Shown here one piece after another: positions 8,160-15,663 of a DNA stretch of 64,000 nucleotides. Position numbers and translations under genes: made by a program. Origin of the DNA: Thalassospira lucentensis (GTDB taxonomy: Bacteria; Pseudomonadota; Alphaproteobacteria; Rhodospirillales; Thalassospiraceae); NCBI RefSeq assembly GCF_001613805.1, contig NZ_LPVY01000023.1, forward strand, positions 46,490 through 110,489. Reading direction: 5' to 3'. Every line of letters begins with the position of its first letter. Position 1 is the first letter of the stretch. The notes below the pieces were generated by a model. It did no database searches. It worked only from the letters and a program-made list of their open reading frames with translations, and was not told where the DNA came from.

Positions 8160-9486
8160 TCGCGCCCGCAAAACCGCCATTTACTATGCACTGCCAGCGA
8201 TGGCAGCTGCGGTGCCGACGATTCCCGCCTATGTCCTGTTGCCCAGTTATTATGGCGATGACCTTGGCCTTGGGCTTGCCCTTACGGGGGCGATCCTTCT
8301 GGCGGTGCGGATTATCGACATGCTGACCGATCCGTTGGCCGGATGGCTTTCGGATTATACGGGACGGCGCAAAATCTGGGTCGGGTTCGGAGCGGTGATT
8401 GCCGGGATCGGGATCTGGCTGCTGTTTGTGCCGCCCGATCAGCCGGGTGGCTGGCATCTTTTCATGTCGGCAAGCATCCTTTTCCTTGGCTGGACGCTGT
8501 TTCAGGTGCCGTATCTGGCGTGGGGAGCGGACCTTTCGGGGGATTACCGGGAACGCACACTGATCACGTCCTTGCGCGAGGGGGCGGGGCTGATTGGTAT
8601 TGTCATTGCCGGGGCGATCCCGGTCGTGATGATGAACGCATCCCGGGCCGATGAAATCCGGTCCCTTGCGGTCATGACGATTATCGCCGGGGCGGTTTTC
8701 GTTACCCTTATGATCATCAAGGTCCCCGATAGTGCGGCCCGTAACGGGCGGCGTGATATCCCGGATCAGACGGGGATTTCCCTTCGTACCCGGTTTGGCC
8801 AGTCACTGCGCAGCCTGCGTCAGAACCGGTTGTTCGTGCGGTTGCTTGCGGCATGGATGATCAATGGCCTTGCCGGTGGATTGCCGGCCGTCTGTTTCCC
8901 GCTTTTTGTGCGCTATTACCTTAAGCTTGATACCGACGCCGAAAACGCGCTGATCCTTTTGTATTTTGTTGCAGCCATCGCCGCCATTCCTCTTTGGGTG
9001 TTTCTGGCCGGTAAAATCAGCAAACACCGGGTCTGGTGCATGGCGATGATCATGGCGGTTTCGGCGTTTGCGTTTGTGCCGTTTCTGTCGACCGGCGACT
9101 GGATCGGGTTTGCGGTGATCTGTGTGGTTACCGGCGCGGCCTTGGGGGCGGATCTGGCGCTGCCACCCGCCATTCAGGCCGATGTCGATGACTGGGACCG
9201 GTACCGGTTTCATGCCAGCCGGACCGGTGTTCTGTTTGCGCTTTGGAACATGACCAACAAGCTTGCGATGGCGTTGGCGGCGGGCATTGCCCTGCCGATT
9301 TTGGGGGCTTTTGGCCTTACCGATGGGGGCACTGAAAATTCCGCGGCTTTGATCGCACTTGTCATGATCTATGCGGTGTTACCCATCGTACTGAAAGCAG
9401 GAGCAATCGGGATGATGTGGCGTTTTCCGCTGGATCGCGTGCATCAGGTTGCCATTCGTCGGCGTCTGGCTCGCCGCACCTTCTGA
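8146..9486 (+). CDS. MFS transporter, GPH/MFS_2 type
   Basis: This 446-residue polytopic inner-membrane protein has about 12 predicted helices. The loop motif DMLTDPLAGWLSDYTGRRKIW (about residues 47-67) is typical of the glycoside-pentoside-hexuronide:cation symporter (MFS_2) group, which also includes lipid transporters. A central cytoplasmic loop with DSAARNGRRDIPDQTG separates the two halves. Its start lies 14 bp inside the preceding cfa-like gene, so it is the fourth gene of the RpoE-type operon. The cargo is unknown; the lipid context suggests a lipid or a lipid-derived molecule, which is inference. Confidence 0.83.
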   Translation: MPQPDRARKTAIYYALPAMAAAVPTIPAYVLLPSYYGDDLGLGLALTGAILLAVRIIDMLTDPLAGWLSDYTGRRKIWVGFGAVIAGIGIWLLFVPPDQPGGWHLFMSASILFLGWTLFQVPYLAWGADLSGDYRERTLITSLREGAGLIGIVIAGAIPVVMMNASRADEIRSLAVMTIIAGAVFVTLMIIKVPDSAARNGRRDIPDQTGISLRTRFGQSLRSLRQNRLFVRLLAAWMINGLAGGLPAVCFPLFVRYYLKLDTDAENALILLYFVAAIAAIPLWVFLAGKISKHRVWCMAMIMAVSAFAFVPFLSTGDWIGFAVICVVTGAALGADLALPPAIQADVDDWDRYRFHASRTGVLFALWNMTNKLAMALAAGIALPILGAFGLTDGGTENSAALIALVMIYAVLPIVLKAGAIGMMWRFPLDRVHQVAIRRRLARRTF

Positions 9487-9514
9487 TCCTTGTATCCTTT
9501 GCGGGAGAAAGCTG

Positions 9515-10063
9515 ATGCTGCGATCTTTTACGGCGCTTGTGATGGTTTTGATACTTACCGGGTGTGGGTCAATGAAACCGCAGGATTTTGCGCAAAAAGA
9601 GCCCCGCTTCGATGTGTTTGAATACTTCGAAGGCAATAGTCGGGCCTGGGGAATTTTCGAGGACCGGTTCGGAAAACTGCGTCGTCAGTTCACGGTCGAT
9701 ATCACCGGGACCATCGATGATGGCGTTCTGACACTGGAAGAGGATTTTCTGTATGACGATGGTGAACAGGACCGCCGTGTATGGACAATCCGCAAGACCG
9801 GTGAGCACAGCCTGAGCGGGGAGGCCGATGATATCATCGGCACGGCCGCGGGCGTGCAGTATGGCAATGCGCTGAACTGGAGCTATGAAATGGACCTGAA
9901 GGTCGGTGACGGTAGCTGGCGGGTCAGTTTCGATGACTGGATGTTTTTGCAGGGCGACGGGGTTCTTGTGAACCGGGCACGCGTGCGCAAATGGGGGTTC
10001 GAGATCGGCGAGGTCACCCTGTTCTTTACGAAACAGCCATCCGTGCTGCGAGCCGCCGAATAA
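9515..10063 (+). CDS. DUF3833 lipoprotein
   Basis: This 182-residue lipoprotein has an N-terminal signal with lipobox LTGCGS (Cys near residue 16), so it is probably attached to the inner or outer membrane on the periplasmic side. The rest matches DUF3833: FDVFEYFEGNSRAWGIFEDRFGKLRRQF followed by beta-rich VDITGTIDDGVLTLEEDF. The ATG at 9515 follows GGGAGA and gives a proper signal peptide; the frame extends upstream without one. It is the last gene of the + strand operon. Its final 38 bp overlap, on the opposite strand, the end of the NTF2-like gene. Function unknown; DUF3833 genes commonly accompany this lipid-modification cluster. Confidence 0.83.
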   Translation: MLRSFTALVMVLILTGCGSMKPQDFAQKEPRFDVFEYFEGNSRAWGIFEDRFGKLRRQFTVDITGTIDDGVLTLEEDFLYDDGEQDRRVWTIRKTGEHSLSGEADDIIGTAAGVQYGNALNWSYEMDLKVGDGSWRVSFDDWMFLQGDGVLVNRARVRKWGFEIGEVTLFFTKQPSVLRAAE

Positions 10064-10472
10064 ACCAGCCCAACACCGGAATGCGCGCATAAAAGGCCAT
10101 CCCGGAATCCCAATGATCGACGTGGGATGAAATGCGCGTGCCATCATCGGAAAATGTCACGGCCGACATGCCGGTGACATCCCAATTCCCCAGAACCGAA
10201 ATCCTGGCCGTAAAGCGCCAGCGCAGAAAACCGAGATCGTTATCAAGCGCCTGATGGGTAACGATGAATTGCGGATTTTCGGTATCGCGAAACATCTTGT
10301 CGAGATATGCACAAACCCGATCCGGGCCGTTGATGGTGTTGAACGGATCGGTAAAGCTGTAATCCGGTGTGACGTGATGATGCAGGTTTTCAACCGTTTC
10401 CGGGCCCAGATTGGCAAAATAATCACCATAGGCTTTCAGCGTTTCAAGTTTGGCTGATTGCACATCATCCAT
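10026..10472 (-). CDS. NTF2-like (SnoaL-like) protein
   Basis: This 148-residue cytoplasmic protein has the NTF2/SnoaL cone fold: LHHHVTPDYSFTDPFNTINGPDRVCAYLDKMF, then WRFTARI and ISSHVDHWDSG. Members are small isomerase or hydrolase-like enzymes or ligand binders, and the active-site composition here does not identify a substrate. It is the third gene of a - strand operon and its start overlaps the SDR stop by 8 bp. The C-terminal 12 codons overlap the end of the convergent DUF3833 gene. Co-regulation with the lipid cluster is inferred from the putative RpoE promoter at 12091-12120. Confidence 0.82.
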   Translation of the reverse strand: MDDVQSAKLETLKAYGDYFANLGPETVENLHHHVTPDYSFTDPFNTINGPDRVCAYLDKMFRDTENPQFIVTHQALDNDLGFLRWRFTARISVLGNWDVTGMSAVTFSDDGTRISSHVDHWDSGMAFYARIPVLGWFIRRLAARMAVS

Positions 10473-11241
10473 CGGATTTTCCCATCACTTTGCGGATCAG
10501 TTTGAAATAAAGCCCATAGGGCAGAATGCGGGCAAGCTTTAGCTGTCGGACAAAGGGCGGCGGAAAGGCGATTTCAAATCCGTTGCCGCGCGTCAGGCCG
10601 TGATAAACAAAGCCCGCGGCCTGTTCCGGGGTTTGCAGATAGGGCATGTCGAAATCGTTTTTGTCGGTCAGCCGGGTTTTGACAAAGCCCGGATTGATCA
10701 CGCGAAGATGAACGCCCGTGCCCCCCAATTCCGCATGCAGGGTTTCGCACAAATTGATCAGGGCGGCCTTGGTCGGGCCGTAGGCCCCGGCCTTTGGCAG
10801 GCCCCGATATCCGGCGACCGAGGCGACAACCGCGATTTCGCCCGAACCGCGTTTGCGCATTTTCGGGATCAGGGTTTCAAGACAATTGACCGTGCCGAAA
10901 TAATTGACATCGAAATGATCGCGGATGGTTTTGGCCGAAAATTCATCGACCGGCATCGGCGAATAGATCCCGGCAGCCAGAACCACCAGATCGGGCAGGC
11001 CAAACCGGTCTTCGATCAGGGCAATCGCATCGCGAACCGCATCGGGTTTGGTCACATCAAGCGGCACGGCATGGATGTTTTCCGACGATGCGGCCAGATC
11101 GGACAGCGCATCGGCGGAGCGTGCCGATGCGATAATCGTCGTGTTTGCGCCCGCATCGGATTTTGCGAATTTTTCGACAAGTGCCGCCCCGATCCCGGCG
11201 GATGCGCCGACGATCCAGACGGTTCTGAAATGTTTGGTCAT
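10465..11241 (-). CDS. Short-chain dehydrogenase/reductase
   Basis: This 258-residue classical SDR has the nucleotide-binding motif GASAGIGAALVEKF near residue 12, LDVTKPD for the adenine ring, and NYFGTVNCLETLIPKM. The catalytic triad is Ser in VVASVAGYRGLPKAGAYGPTKAAL with Tyr-x3-Lys (YGPTK). The ATG at 11241 follows AAGGACC and is the expected SDR start; the frame is open 12 codons further. It overlaps the upstream DUF6134-like gene by 4 bp and the downstream NTF2-like gene by 8 bp. Homologues are part of the RpoE-ChrR linked group in other alphaproteobacteria. The substrate is unknown; an oxidised lipid or aldehyde is a guess from context. Confidence 0.9.
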   Translation of the reverse strand: MTKHFRTVWIVGASAGIGAALVEKFAKSDAGANTTIIASARSADALSDLAASSENIHAVPLDVTKPDAVRDAIALIEDRFGLPDLVVLAAGIYSPMPVDEFSAKTIRDHFDVNYFGTVNCLETLIPKMRKRGSGEIAVVASVAGYRGLPKAGAYGPTKAALINLCETLHAELGGTGVHLRVINPGFVKTRLTDKNDFDMPYLQTPEQAAGFVYHGLTRGNGFEIAFPPPFVRQLKLARILPYGLYFKLIRKVMGKSDG

Positions 11242-12017
11242 CCGCGATGGTCCTTTTGGGCATTGTCGGTCTGGCAACTTGTGCAGCGATAGGTGATTTC
11301 AGAGCCATCCCGCGCCTTGAAGCGCAATCCAACCCACCGGCCATCGGCATCGTACCATGCATTGGTTTGAAGCTCGCCGTCATAGGTGAAGTGGGTCGCG
11401 TTGATCATGCCGTTGCCAACAGCCAGACGTTCGCCCCCCGTCTGGGATATGGTGATCGCGTTGGGATTGCCGGTCAGCGTATTGAGGACCTGATCGGTTT
11501 GCAAAACACCGCAATGCCAGTGATCGGTCGGGAAAATTCCGGGTGGCAGGGACTTCTGACCATCGGGGCCATCAACGACAAGCTGATCGTTTTCGCGCCG
11601 TGCCGAAATGCTGGTCTGATCACCGTCATCATCGACCTCTACCGATAGAGTCGATAATTGACCATCCTGCCAGATGCTTTCGGATCGGTAACGGAAGCTA
11701 TAGGCATTGAAGCCCAGAAACGAGATATCGATATTGCTTTGGGCGACAACCTGAAGACCGTCCTTGCCGCGATTGAAACGCACGATATGCTGCCCGACCG
11801 GGGCATCGTTGCGGCGGATCTGAAACACCAGTTCATTGCCGTAACGCGCAATCGGATCGAAGTTTCGGCAGGCCGCACTGCGGTCAAGGCCATCGGATTG
11901 TGCGGGGGTAAGGGCCGATAATTCGCCGTTCTGCGCGAAGGCCGAACCGGCATTCTGGGCCGCCAGAATGGCAAGGGTGGCAAGCAGATATTTAAAAGGT
12001 TTCGGGCGTGGCATGTG
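11238..12017 (-). CDS. Secreted DUF6134-like protein
   Basis: This 259-residue exported protein has a signal peptide (MPRPKPFKYLLATLAILAAQNAGSAFA, cleavage after AFA) followed by a beta-rich domain. Pieces such as GNELVFQIRRNDAPVGQHIVRF, PTDHWHCGVLQTDQVLNTLTG and WYDADGRWVGLRFKARDGSEITYRC recall DUF6134 proteins. Two pairs of Cys (AACRNFDP; YRCTSC) could form disulfides. The ATG at 12017 gives a clean signal peptide; a TTG at 12050 is also in frame. It leads a coupled three-gene operon (4-bp overlap with the SDR) with a putative RpoE promoter about 75 bp upstream. Function unknown; probably a periplasmic partner of the lipid-modification pathway. Confidence 0.75.
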   Translation of the reverse strand, partial: HMPRPKPFKYLLATLAILAAQNAGSAFAQNGELSALTPAQSDGLDRSAACRNFDPIARYGNELVFQIRRNDAPVGQHIVRFNRGKDGLQVVAQSNIDISFLGFNAYSFRYRSESIWQDGQLSTLSVEVDDDGDQTSISARRENDQLVVDGPDGQKSLPPGIFPTDHWHCGVLQTDQVLNTLTGNPNAITISQTGGERLAVGNGMINATHFTYDGELQTNAWYDADGRWVGLRFKARDGSEITYRCTSCQTDNAQKDHRG

Positions 12018-12090
12018 ATGGCGTACCCTGCTTTTGGCCCCGGCGAACAAAGTGCGTCAAAGCCGGATTGCGAAGAATGAATTCTGTGTT

Positions 12091-12120
12091 TCCATACGCA
12101 GATGATTGCCGTCTGGATCA
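12091..12120 (-). promoter_or_regulatory. Putative RpoE (ECF11) promoter of the DUF6134-SDR-NTF2 operon
   Basis: On the - strand TGATCC (12115-12120) is followed after 18 nt, ending in CG, by TATGGA (12091-12096). The geometry equals the promoters at 4552-4581 and 4641-4670. A start near 12084 would leave a leader of about 67 nt before the ATG at 12017. Confidence 0.6.
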
Positions 12121-12203
12121 GGTTTGGGGGTGGGGCCGGTTGCTGCGCGATTGCAGCATGTGTGGCTTTGCGGTAAAGCAGGGCCAACAATGAAAGGCCG
12201 ACC

Positions 12204-13013
12204 ATGCCCCATCCGATAGCCGAAGATCTGATCGCAAGCGTTCTGCATCGCGATTCAAATGTCATCGTTCTGAACAAGCCGCCGGGATTGGCGTCGCATG
12301 GCGGGCCGAAAACCTATTTCCATGTCGATGCGTATCTGCCCGACCTTAAATTCGGCATTCAGCCCGAACCAACCCTGGCGCACCGGCTTGATCGCGATAC
12401 GGCCGGGTGCCTGTTGCTGTGCCGGCATCCGAAATCATCGAAAAAGATCACCCGCCTGTTTACCGAAAAGCTGATCGGCAAAACCTATTGGGCCGTGGTG
12501 CGTGGTGCGGTTGCCGATGATCACGGCTTTATCGACGCGCCGATTGGCAAGACCAATGATGAAAGCGGCTGGCGGATGCTGGTCCATGAAGACGGGCAGC
12601 CATCAAAGACCGAATATCAGGTACTGGGGCGCGGCAAGGACGAAGCGGGCAATGATATCACCTGGCTTGCGTTAACGCCCCATACGGGCCGCACGCACCA
12701 GCTTCGTGTGCATCTGGACCATATCGGTCATCCGGTTCTGGGCGATCCGTTTTATGGTCGGGGGGATGAACCGCCGATTTTTGGACAGCCGCCGACCCTG
12801 ATGCTGCTGTCACGCCAGATCGTGGTGCCGTTCCATGCCGACCGGGAGCCGGTGGTGGTCGATGCACCGCCGCCGGAGCTGATGCGGCCGGGGCTTTCGG
12901 CCTGTGGCTATGCGGGTGACTATGCCCCGCATGCGGCGTCAGTTGATGCTCAGTATGGCGGCGATGGCAGCGATGCTGAAGGCGGACAGGAGAGTTTCGA
13001 GGGTGATGATTGA
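12204..13013 (+). CDS. RluA-family RNA pseudouridine synthase
   Basis: This 269-residue RluA-type pseudouridine synthase converts uridine to pseudouridine in rRNA or tRNA. The catalytic motif AHRLDRDTAGCLLL holds the nucleophilic Asp near residue 62. KTYWAVVRG, the TGRTHQLRVHLDHIGHPVLGDPFYG signature and LLSRQIVVPF are all present. No S4 domain is seen, so it is not RluC/D-like at the N-terminus; the exact target uridine cannot be assigned. AAAGG precedes the ATG. The last 25 codons (an acidic, Gly-rich tail) overlap the 3' end of the convergent AEC transporter gene. Confidence 0.87.
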   Translation: MPHPIAEDLIASVLHRDSNVIVLNKPPGLASHGGPKTYFHVDAYLPDLKFGIQPEPTLAHRLDRDTAGCLLLCRHPKSSKKITRLFTEKLIGKTYWAVVRGAVADDHGFIDAPIGKTNDESGWRMLVHEDGQPSKTEYQVLGRGKDEAGNDITWLALTPHTGRTHQLRVHLDHIGHPVLGDPFYGRGDEPPIFGQPPTLMLLSRQIVVPFHADREPVVVDAPPPELMRPGLSACGYAGDYAPHAASVDAQYGGDGSDAEGGQESFEGDD

Positions 13014-13865
13014 GGCCATGGCCTCCGGATCGCCATTAAGCTGCCGGGCGAGGATATAGGCGTTGCCGGCGCAGGGCATACCGGCATAAAGCACTCCCAT
13101 CGCCAGAACCATACCCTCCACCCCGGCCAGATGCAGCGCAATGCCGGTGATGACCGGCAGGATCGCAAGCTTGATCGTGGTTGAAAGCGCGATGGCGCCC
13201 AATGCCTGTTTGCTGAGGATAAAACGCAGTCCGGCCCCGACCGACAGCAGGCTGAGCGGCAAGGCGGCGGTTTTGAAAAGGGCCGCGGTATTTTCAATCG
13301 GCAGCGGCACGTGAATGTTGCTGATATTAAGCACCGCACCGGCCCCGGCGGCGATGATGATCGGGTTTTGCGCAAGCCCGATCATGATGCGTTTAAAGCT
13401 GCCCTTGCCACCCGCAAAGGCATTCAGCACCACAACGCCCAGCATGTTGGTCGCAATCACCATCACCGCAACAAAGACAATCGCCAGTGCCAGACCTTCG
13501 CTGCCATAAAGCGCATCGGCAACGGCAAGCAGCACATAGCTGTTATAGCGCACCGATCCCTGAAAGATCGAGGTAAAGAGCGGTGTGTTGCTGGTGATCA
13601 GCGGCCGCAAAAGCAGCAGGACAGCCGCAAGGAAAAGGGTCGCGCCCAAGGTGACCATGACGGCGGTGCCCGCATGCCCGGAACTGAAATCGGCACGGTA
13701 AATTTCCACCATCAGAAGCGATGGCAGCAGCAGGTAATAGGTCAGCCGATCAATCCCGGCCCAGATGTCAGAACCGGTGATCAGATAACGTTTGAGTGCC
13801 GCCCCGACCAGAATGGCGGCAAAGATCGGAAAGATGGCGGCGATCAGGTCGTAGGCAAGCTGCAT
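12939..13865 (-). CDS. AEC family transporter (auxin efflux carrier type)
   Basis: This 308-residue polytopic protein of the auxin efflux carrier/AEC family has about 10 hydrophobic helices. The N-terminal DLIAAIFPIFAAILVGAALKRY and YYLLLPSLLMVEIYRADF are typical, as are the C-terminal GMPCAGNAYILARQLNGDPEAMASIITLETLLSAFSIA segments. Bacterial members export small organic acids such as malate or malonate. Substrate here is unknown. Its 3' end overlaps the convergent pseudouridine synthase gene by 75 bp. Confidence 0.87.
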   Translation of the reverse strand: MQLAYDLIAAIFPIFAAILVGAALKRYLITGSDIWAGIDRLTYYLLLPSLLMVEIYRADFSSGHAGTAVMVTLGATLFLAAVLLLLRPLITSNTPLFTSIFQGSVRYNSYVLLAVADALYGSEGLALAIVFVAVMVIATNMLGVVVLNAFAGGKGSFKRIMIGLAQNPIIIAAGAGAVLNISNIHVPLPIENTAALFKTAALPLSLLSVGAGLRFILSKQALGAIALSTTIKLAILPVITGIALHLAGVEGMVLAMGVLYAGMPCAGNAYILARQLNGDPEAMASIITLETLLSAFSIAAIAAILSIN

Positions 13866-13920
13866 GGGGTGGTCGCATCAGTTTGATGTGGGGTGGGCCC
13901 AGAGCGGGCCGGGGGATGTC

Positions 13921-14367
13921 TCAAACCTTGCGGTTCTGGTATTCGGCAAAAACCTGTTCGGGGGAATGGCCGCGATATTGTTCGCAGATTTCCTCGAATT
14001 TCGGGTTGCTGATCAGAAGGTCGGCGGTGCTGCGGTTGCATGCAATCGGCACTTCATACATGTTGGCCAGCCGGATCAGGGCCCGGACATCAACATCGTG
14101 GGGCTGGGGCGTCATCGGGTCGGTGAAGAAAAACATCGCCTGCAATTCGCCATGCGCAATCATCGAGCCGAGCTGCTGATCACCGCCGAACGGGCCGCTT
14201 TTAAGCGCCACGATATCGAGATCGGGGAAGCGTTCCTGAAGCACGCGCCCGGTGGTGCCGGTGGCAAAAATCCGGGTGCCGGAAAACTGTGATTTGTGGG
14301 TTTCCAGCCAATCGGCCATTTCGCGTTTGCGACGGTCATGGGCGACAAGTCCGATCGAAAGCGTCAT
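13921..14367 (-). CDS. mgsA: Methylglyoxal synthase
   Basis: MgsA converts dihydroxyacetone phosphate to methylglyoxal and phosphate, a bypass of lower glycolysis under phosphate limitation or sugar stress. The 148 residues include the phosphate-binding AHDRRK (H10, D11, K14), TGTTGRVLQ, and SGPFGGDQQLGSMIAHGE with the catalytic Asp (D63, equivalent to E. coli D71). FFFTDPMTPQPHDVDVRAL and CNRSTAD follow. Length equals the family norm. It is a single gene downstream of the divergent gene-poor region. Confidence 0.95.
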   Translation of the reverse strand: MTLSIGLVAHDRRKREMADWLETHKSQFSGTRIFATGTTGRVLQERFPDLDIVALKSGPFGGDQQLGSMIAHGELQAMFFFTDPMTPQPHDVDVRALIRLANMYEVPIACNRSTADLLISNPKFEEICEQYRGHSPEQVFAEYQNRKV

Positions 14368-14517
14368 GGGTGGTTTCTCCTGCGTCTTGATCCGGGCAAT
14401 CCCGGCGGGTGATCTTAGCGGACCGGTCCTTCATAGGGCAATATGATGGCATAATTTATTGAGAATAAACGAGAATTTTTACCAGAACCGGCGGGCGAAA
14501 ATTTTTGCAAAATGTTC

Positions 14518-14616
14518 TTGATTTGTTCTTTTGTTTGTGGCATAAAGATAAAGTCAACAGGACAAATGGGTCCGGAGACATAACCCGCCAAGCGTGATGC
14601 GCTTTGGCGGTTTTTT
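14518..14616 (+). ncRNA. Candidate small RNA: promoter plus intrinsic terminator without an ORF
   Basis: TTGATT (14518-14523), a 17-nt spacer and CATAAA (14541-14546) resemble a sigma-70 promoter. About 40 nt downstream a stem CCGCCAAGCG / CGCTTTGGCGG with TTTTTT (14585-14616) is a convincing intrinsic terminator. The implied RNA is about 64 nt and contains no ORF. No known family is recognised. Confidence 0.4.
14585..14616 (+). terminator. Rho-independent terminator in gene-poor region
   Basis: CCGCCAAGCG, loop TGATG, CGCTTTGGCGG (one-base bulge), then six T. No + strand protein gene precedes it, so it marks either a small RNA or stray transcription from the mgsA region. Confidence 0.75.
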
Positions 14617-15460
14617 GCATTTCCGGGGTCAGATTGTTTGTCAAAAGCAGGGGATGAAGTGATGAAAAAGCGACGATGTTGAGTGGTTGAATAGCAGGTG
14701 GATTCCGCCAGGCGCGGAAGATCCGTGTGGGGAAAGTCAATACGGCAGGAGTGCGTCCGGGCTTTGAAACGGCCCGGAAACGGACGGCGTAAAGTTTGAC
14801 GAAGTGGAAAGGCAGAACGGGAGAGGTGCGCCTGCCGGGAAGGGCGCGGGAAGATTTGCGGGGCCGGATGCGGATCGAGTGGTCAGCAGCGGAGCAGGGG
14901 TGGTTGGGGCTGCGATGTCATCACGCCAGTGCCGGGATCGGAGCGTGGGTCAACACGGGACCGTTCCGTTCTGGCCGTACCATCTGGCGAGAGTGGCAGC
15001 AAGAACGGTCGGCGGAGCCTCGTCGCTATCGGTGGGCACGCAGCAATCGCACAGCCCGGTCGGGGGCAGTGAGGCCAGCGGCACCAGTGGGCATCGTCCG
15101 GCGTAGAACTTGGCTTGGATTTTCGCTTGGATCTTGGGGGCGTATTGCGTCTTGGAGGGGAGGTCGGCGTCGGTTCGGTGTTGGGCTGGGGCGTCACCGT
15201 TGGCGGGGCCGAGTTTCAATCCGGGCTTTGGTCCGGTGTCCGGGGCAGGAGCCTGTCCGATGTCATCGTTGGGTCTGTTTTGCATGCAGGAGGCAGCGGG
15301 CAGTGGCTGAGCACGGCAGGGCCGAATGGGGCAGCGACGAAACGAGGCATGGTAGACCCGAGGCGGGGCAAGGCCAGGACCGGCTGGGTCAGTCGGTCAG
15401 AGGAGCGCAAGCCAAACCAGGGCGAGAGGCTGTTGGGCGGGGCAGCAGAACCCATTTTTC
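14617..15460. other. Gene-poor, strongly G-skewed stretch
   Basis: About 840 bp without a convincing gene. The + strand is visibly richer in G than in C and depleted in stop codons, so several overlapping frames stay open on both strands. Their translations are Arg/Gly/Trp- or Pro/Arg-rich with no domain. The stretch 14754-14788 can fold (CGTCCG...CGGACG around GGGC...GCCC). It could be a degraded gene or a non-coding spacer. I see nothing else in it. Confidence 0.5.
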
Positions 15461-15587
15461 GTCACACCCGCGAAGGCGGGTGTCCATGTTTCGGCGGGTT
15501 GGGTGTTCCGGGATCGGATAGGGGCGCGTCTCCCGGTGGTCGGTGCTGCCGGCGGCTGTCTGGATTCCCGCCTTCGCGGGAATGACG
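15461..15587. repeat. REP-like inverted repeat pair
   Basis: Two copies of a CCCGCGAAGGCGGG-type palindrome lie in opposite orientation: GTCACACCCGCGAAGGCGGG at 15461-15480 and its inverse, CCCGCCTTCGCGGGAATGAC, at 15567-15586, about 80 bp apart. Each copy is itself a hairpin. This core is a widespread extragenic REP-type element in proteobacteria; a paired arrangement resembles a REPIN. Confidence 0.7.
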
Positions 15588-15604
15588 GTGGGGAGTAAAC
15601 CGCA

Positions 15605-15637
15605 CAAAAAACGGCCGCCCCTAGGGAGCGGCCGTTT
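15605..15637 (-). terminator. Terminator of the suc-lpd operon
   Basis: On the - strand, AAACGGCCGC, loop with CCCTAGGGG, GCGGCCG and then TTTTTT, 27 bp after the lpd stop. Confidence 0.85.
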
Positions 15638-15663
15638 GAATGATCGGGTTGCCCCGGATCTTA

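Noticed and set aside
14456..14740. Open frame on the - strand upstream of mgsA
   Set aside because: It runs through the candidate promoter and terminator, has no domain, and has unlikely composition.
14796..15521. Open frame of 241 codons on the + strand in the gene desert
   Set aside because: Arg/Gly/Trp-rich translation, no domain, no Shine-Dalgarno; several other frames are equally open because of the G-rich composition.
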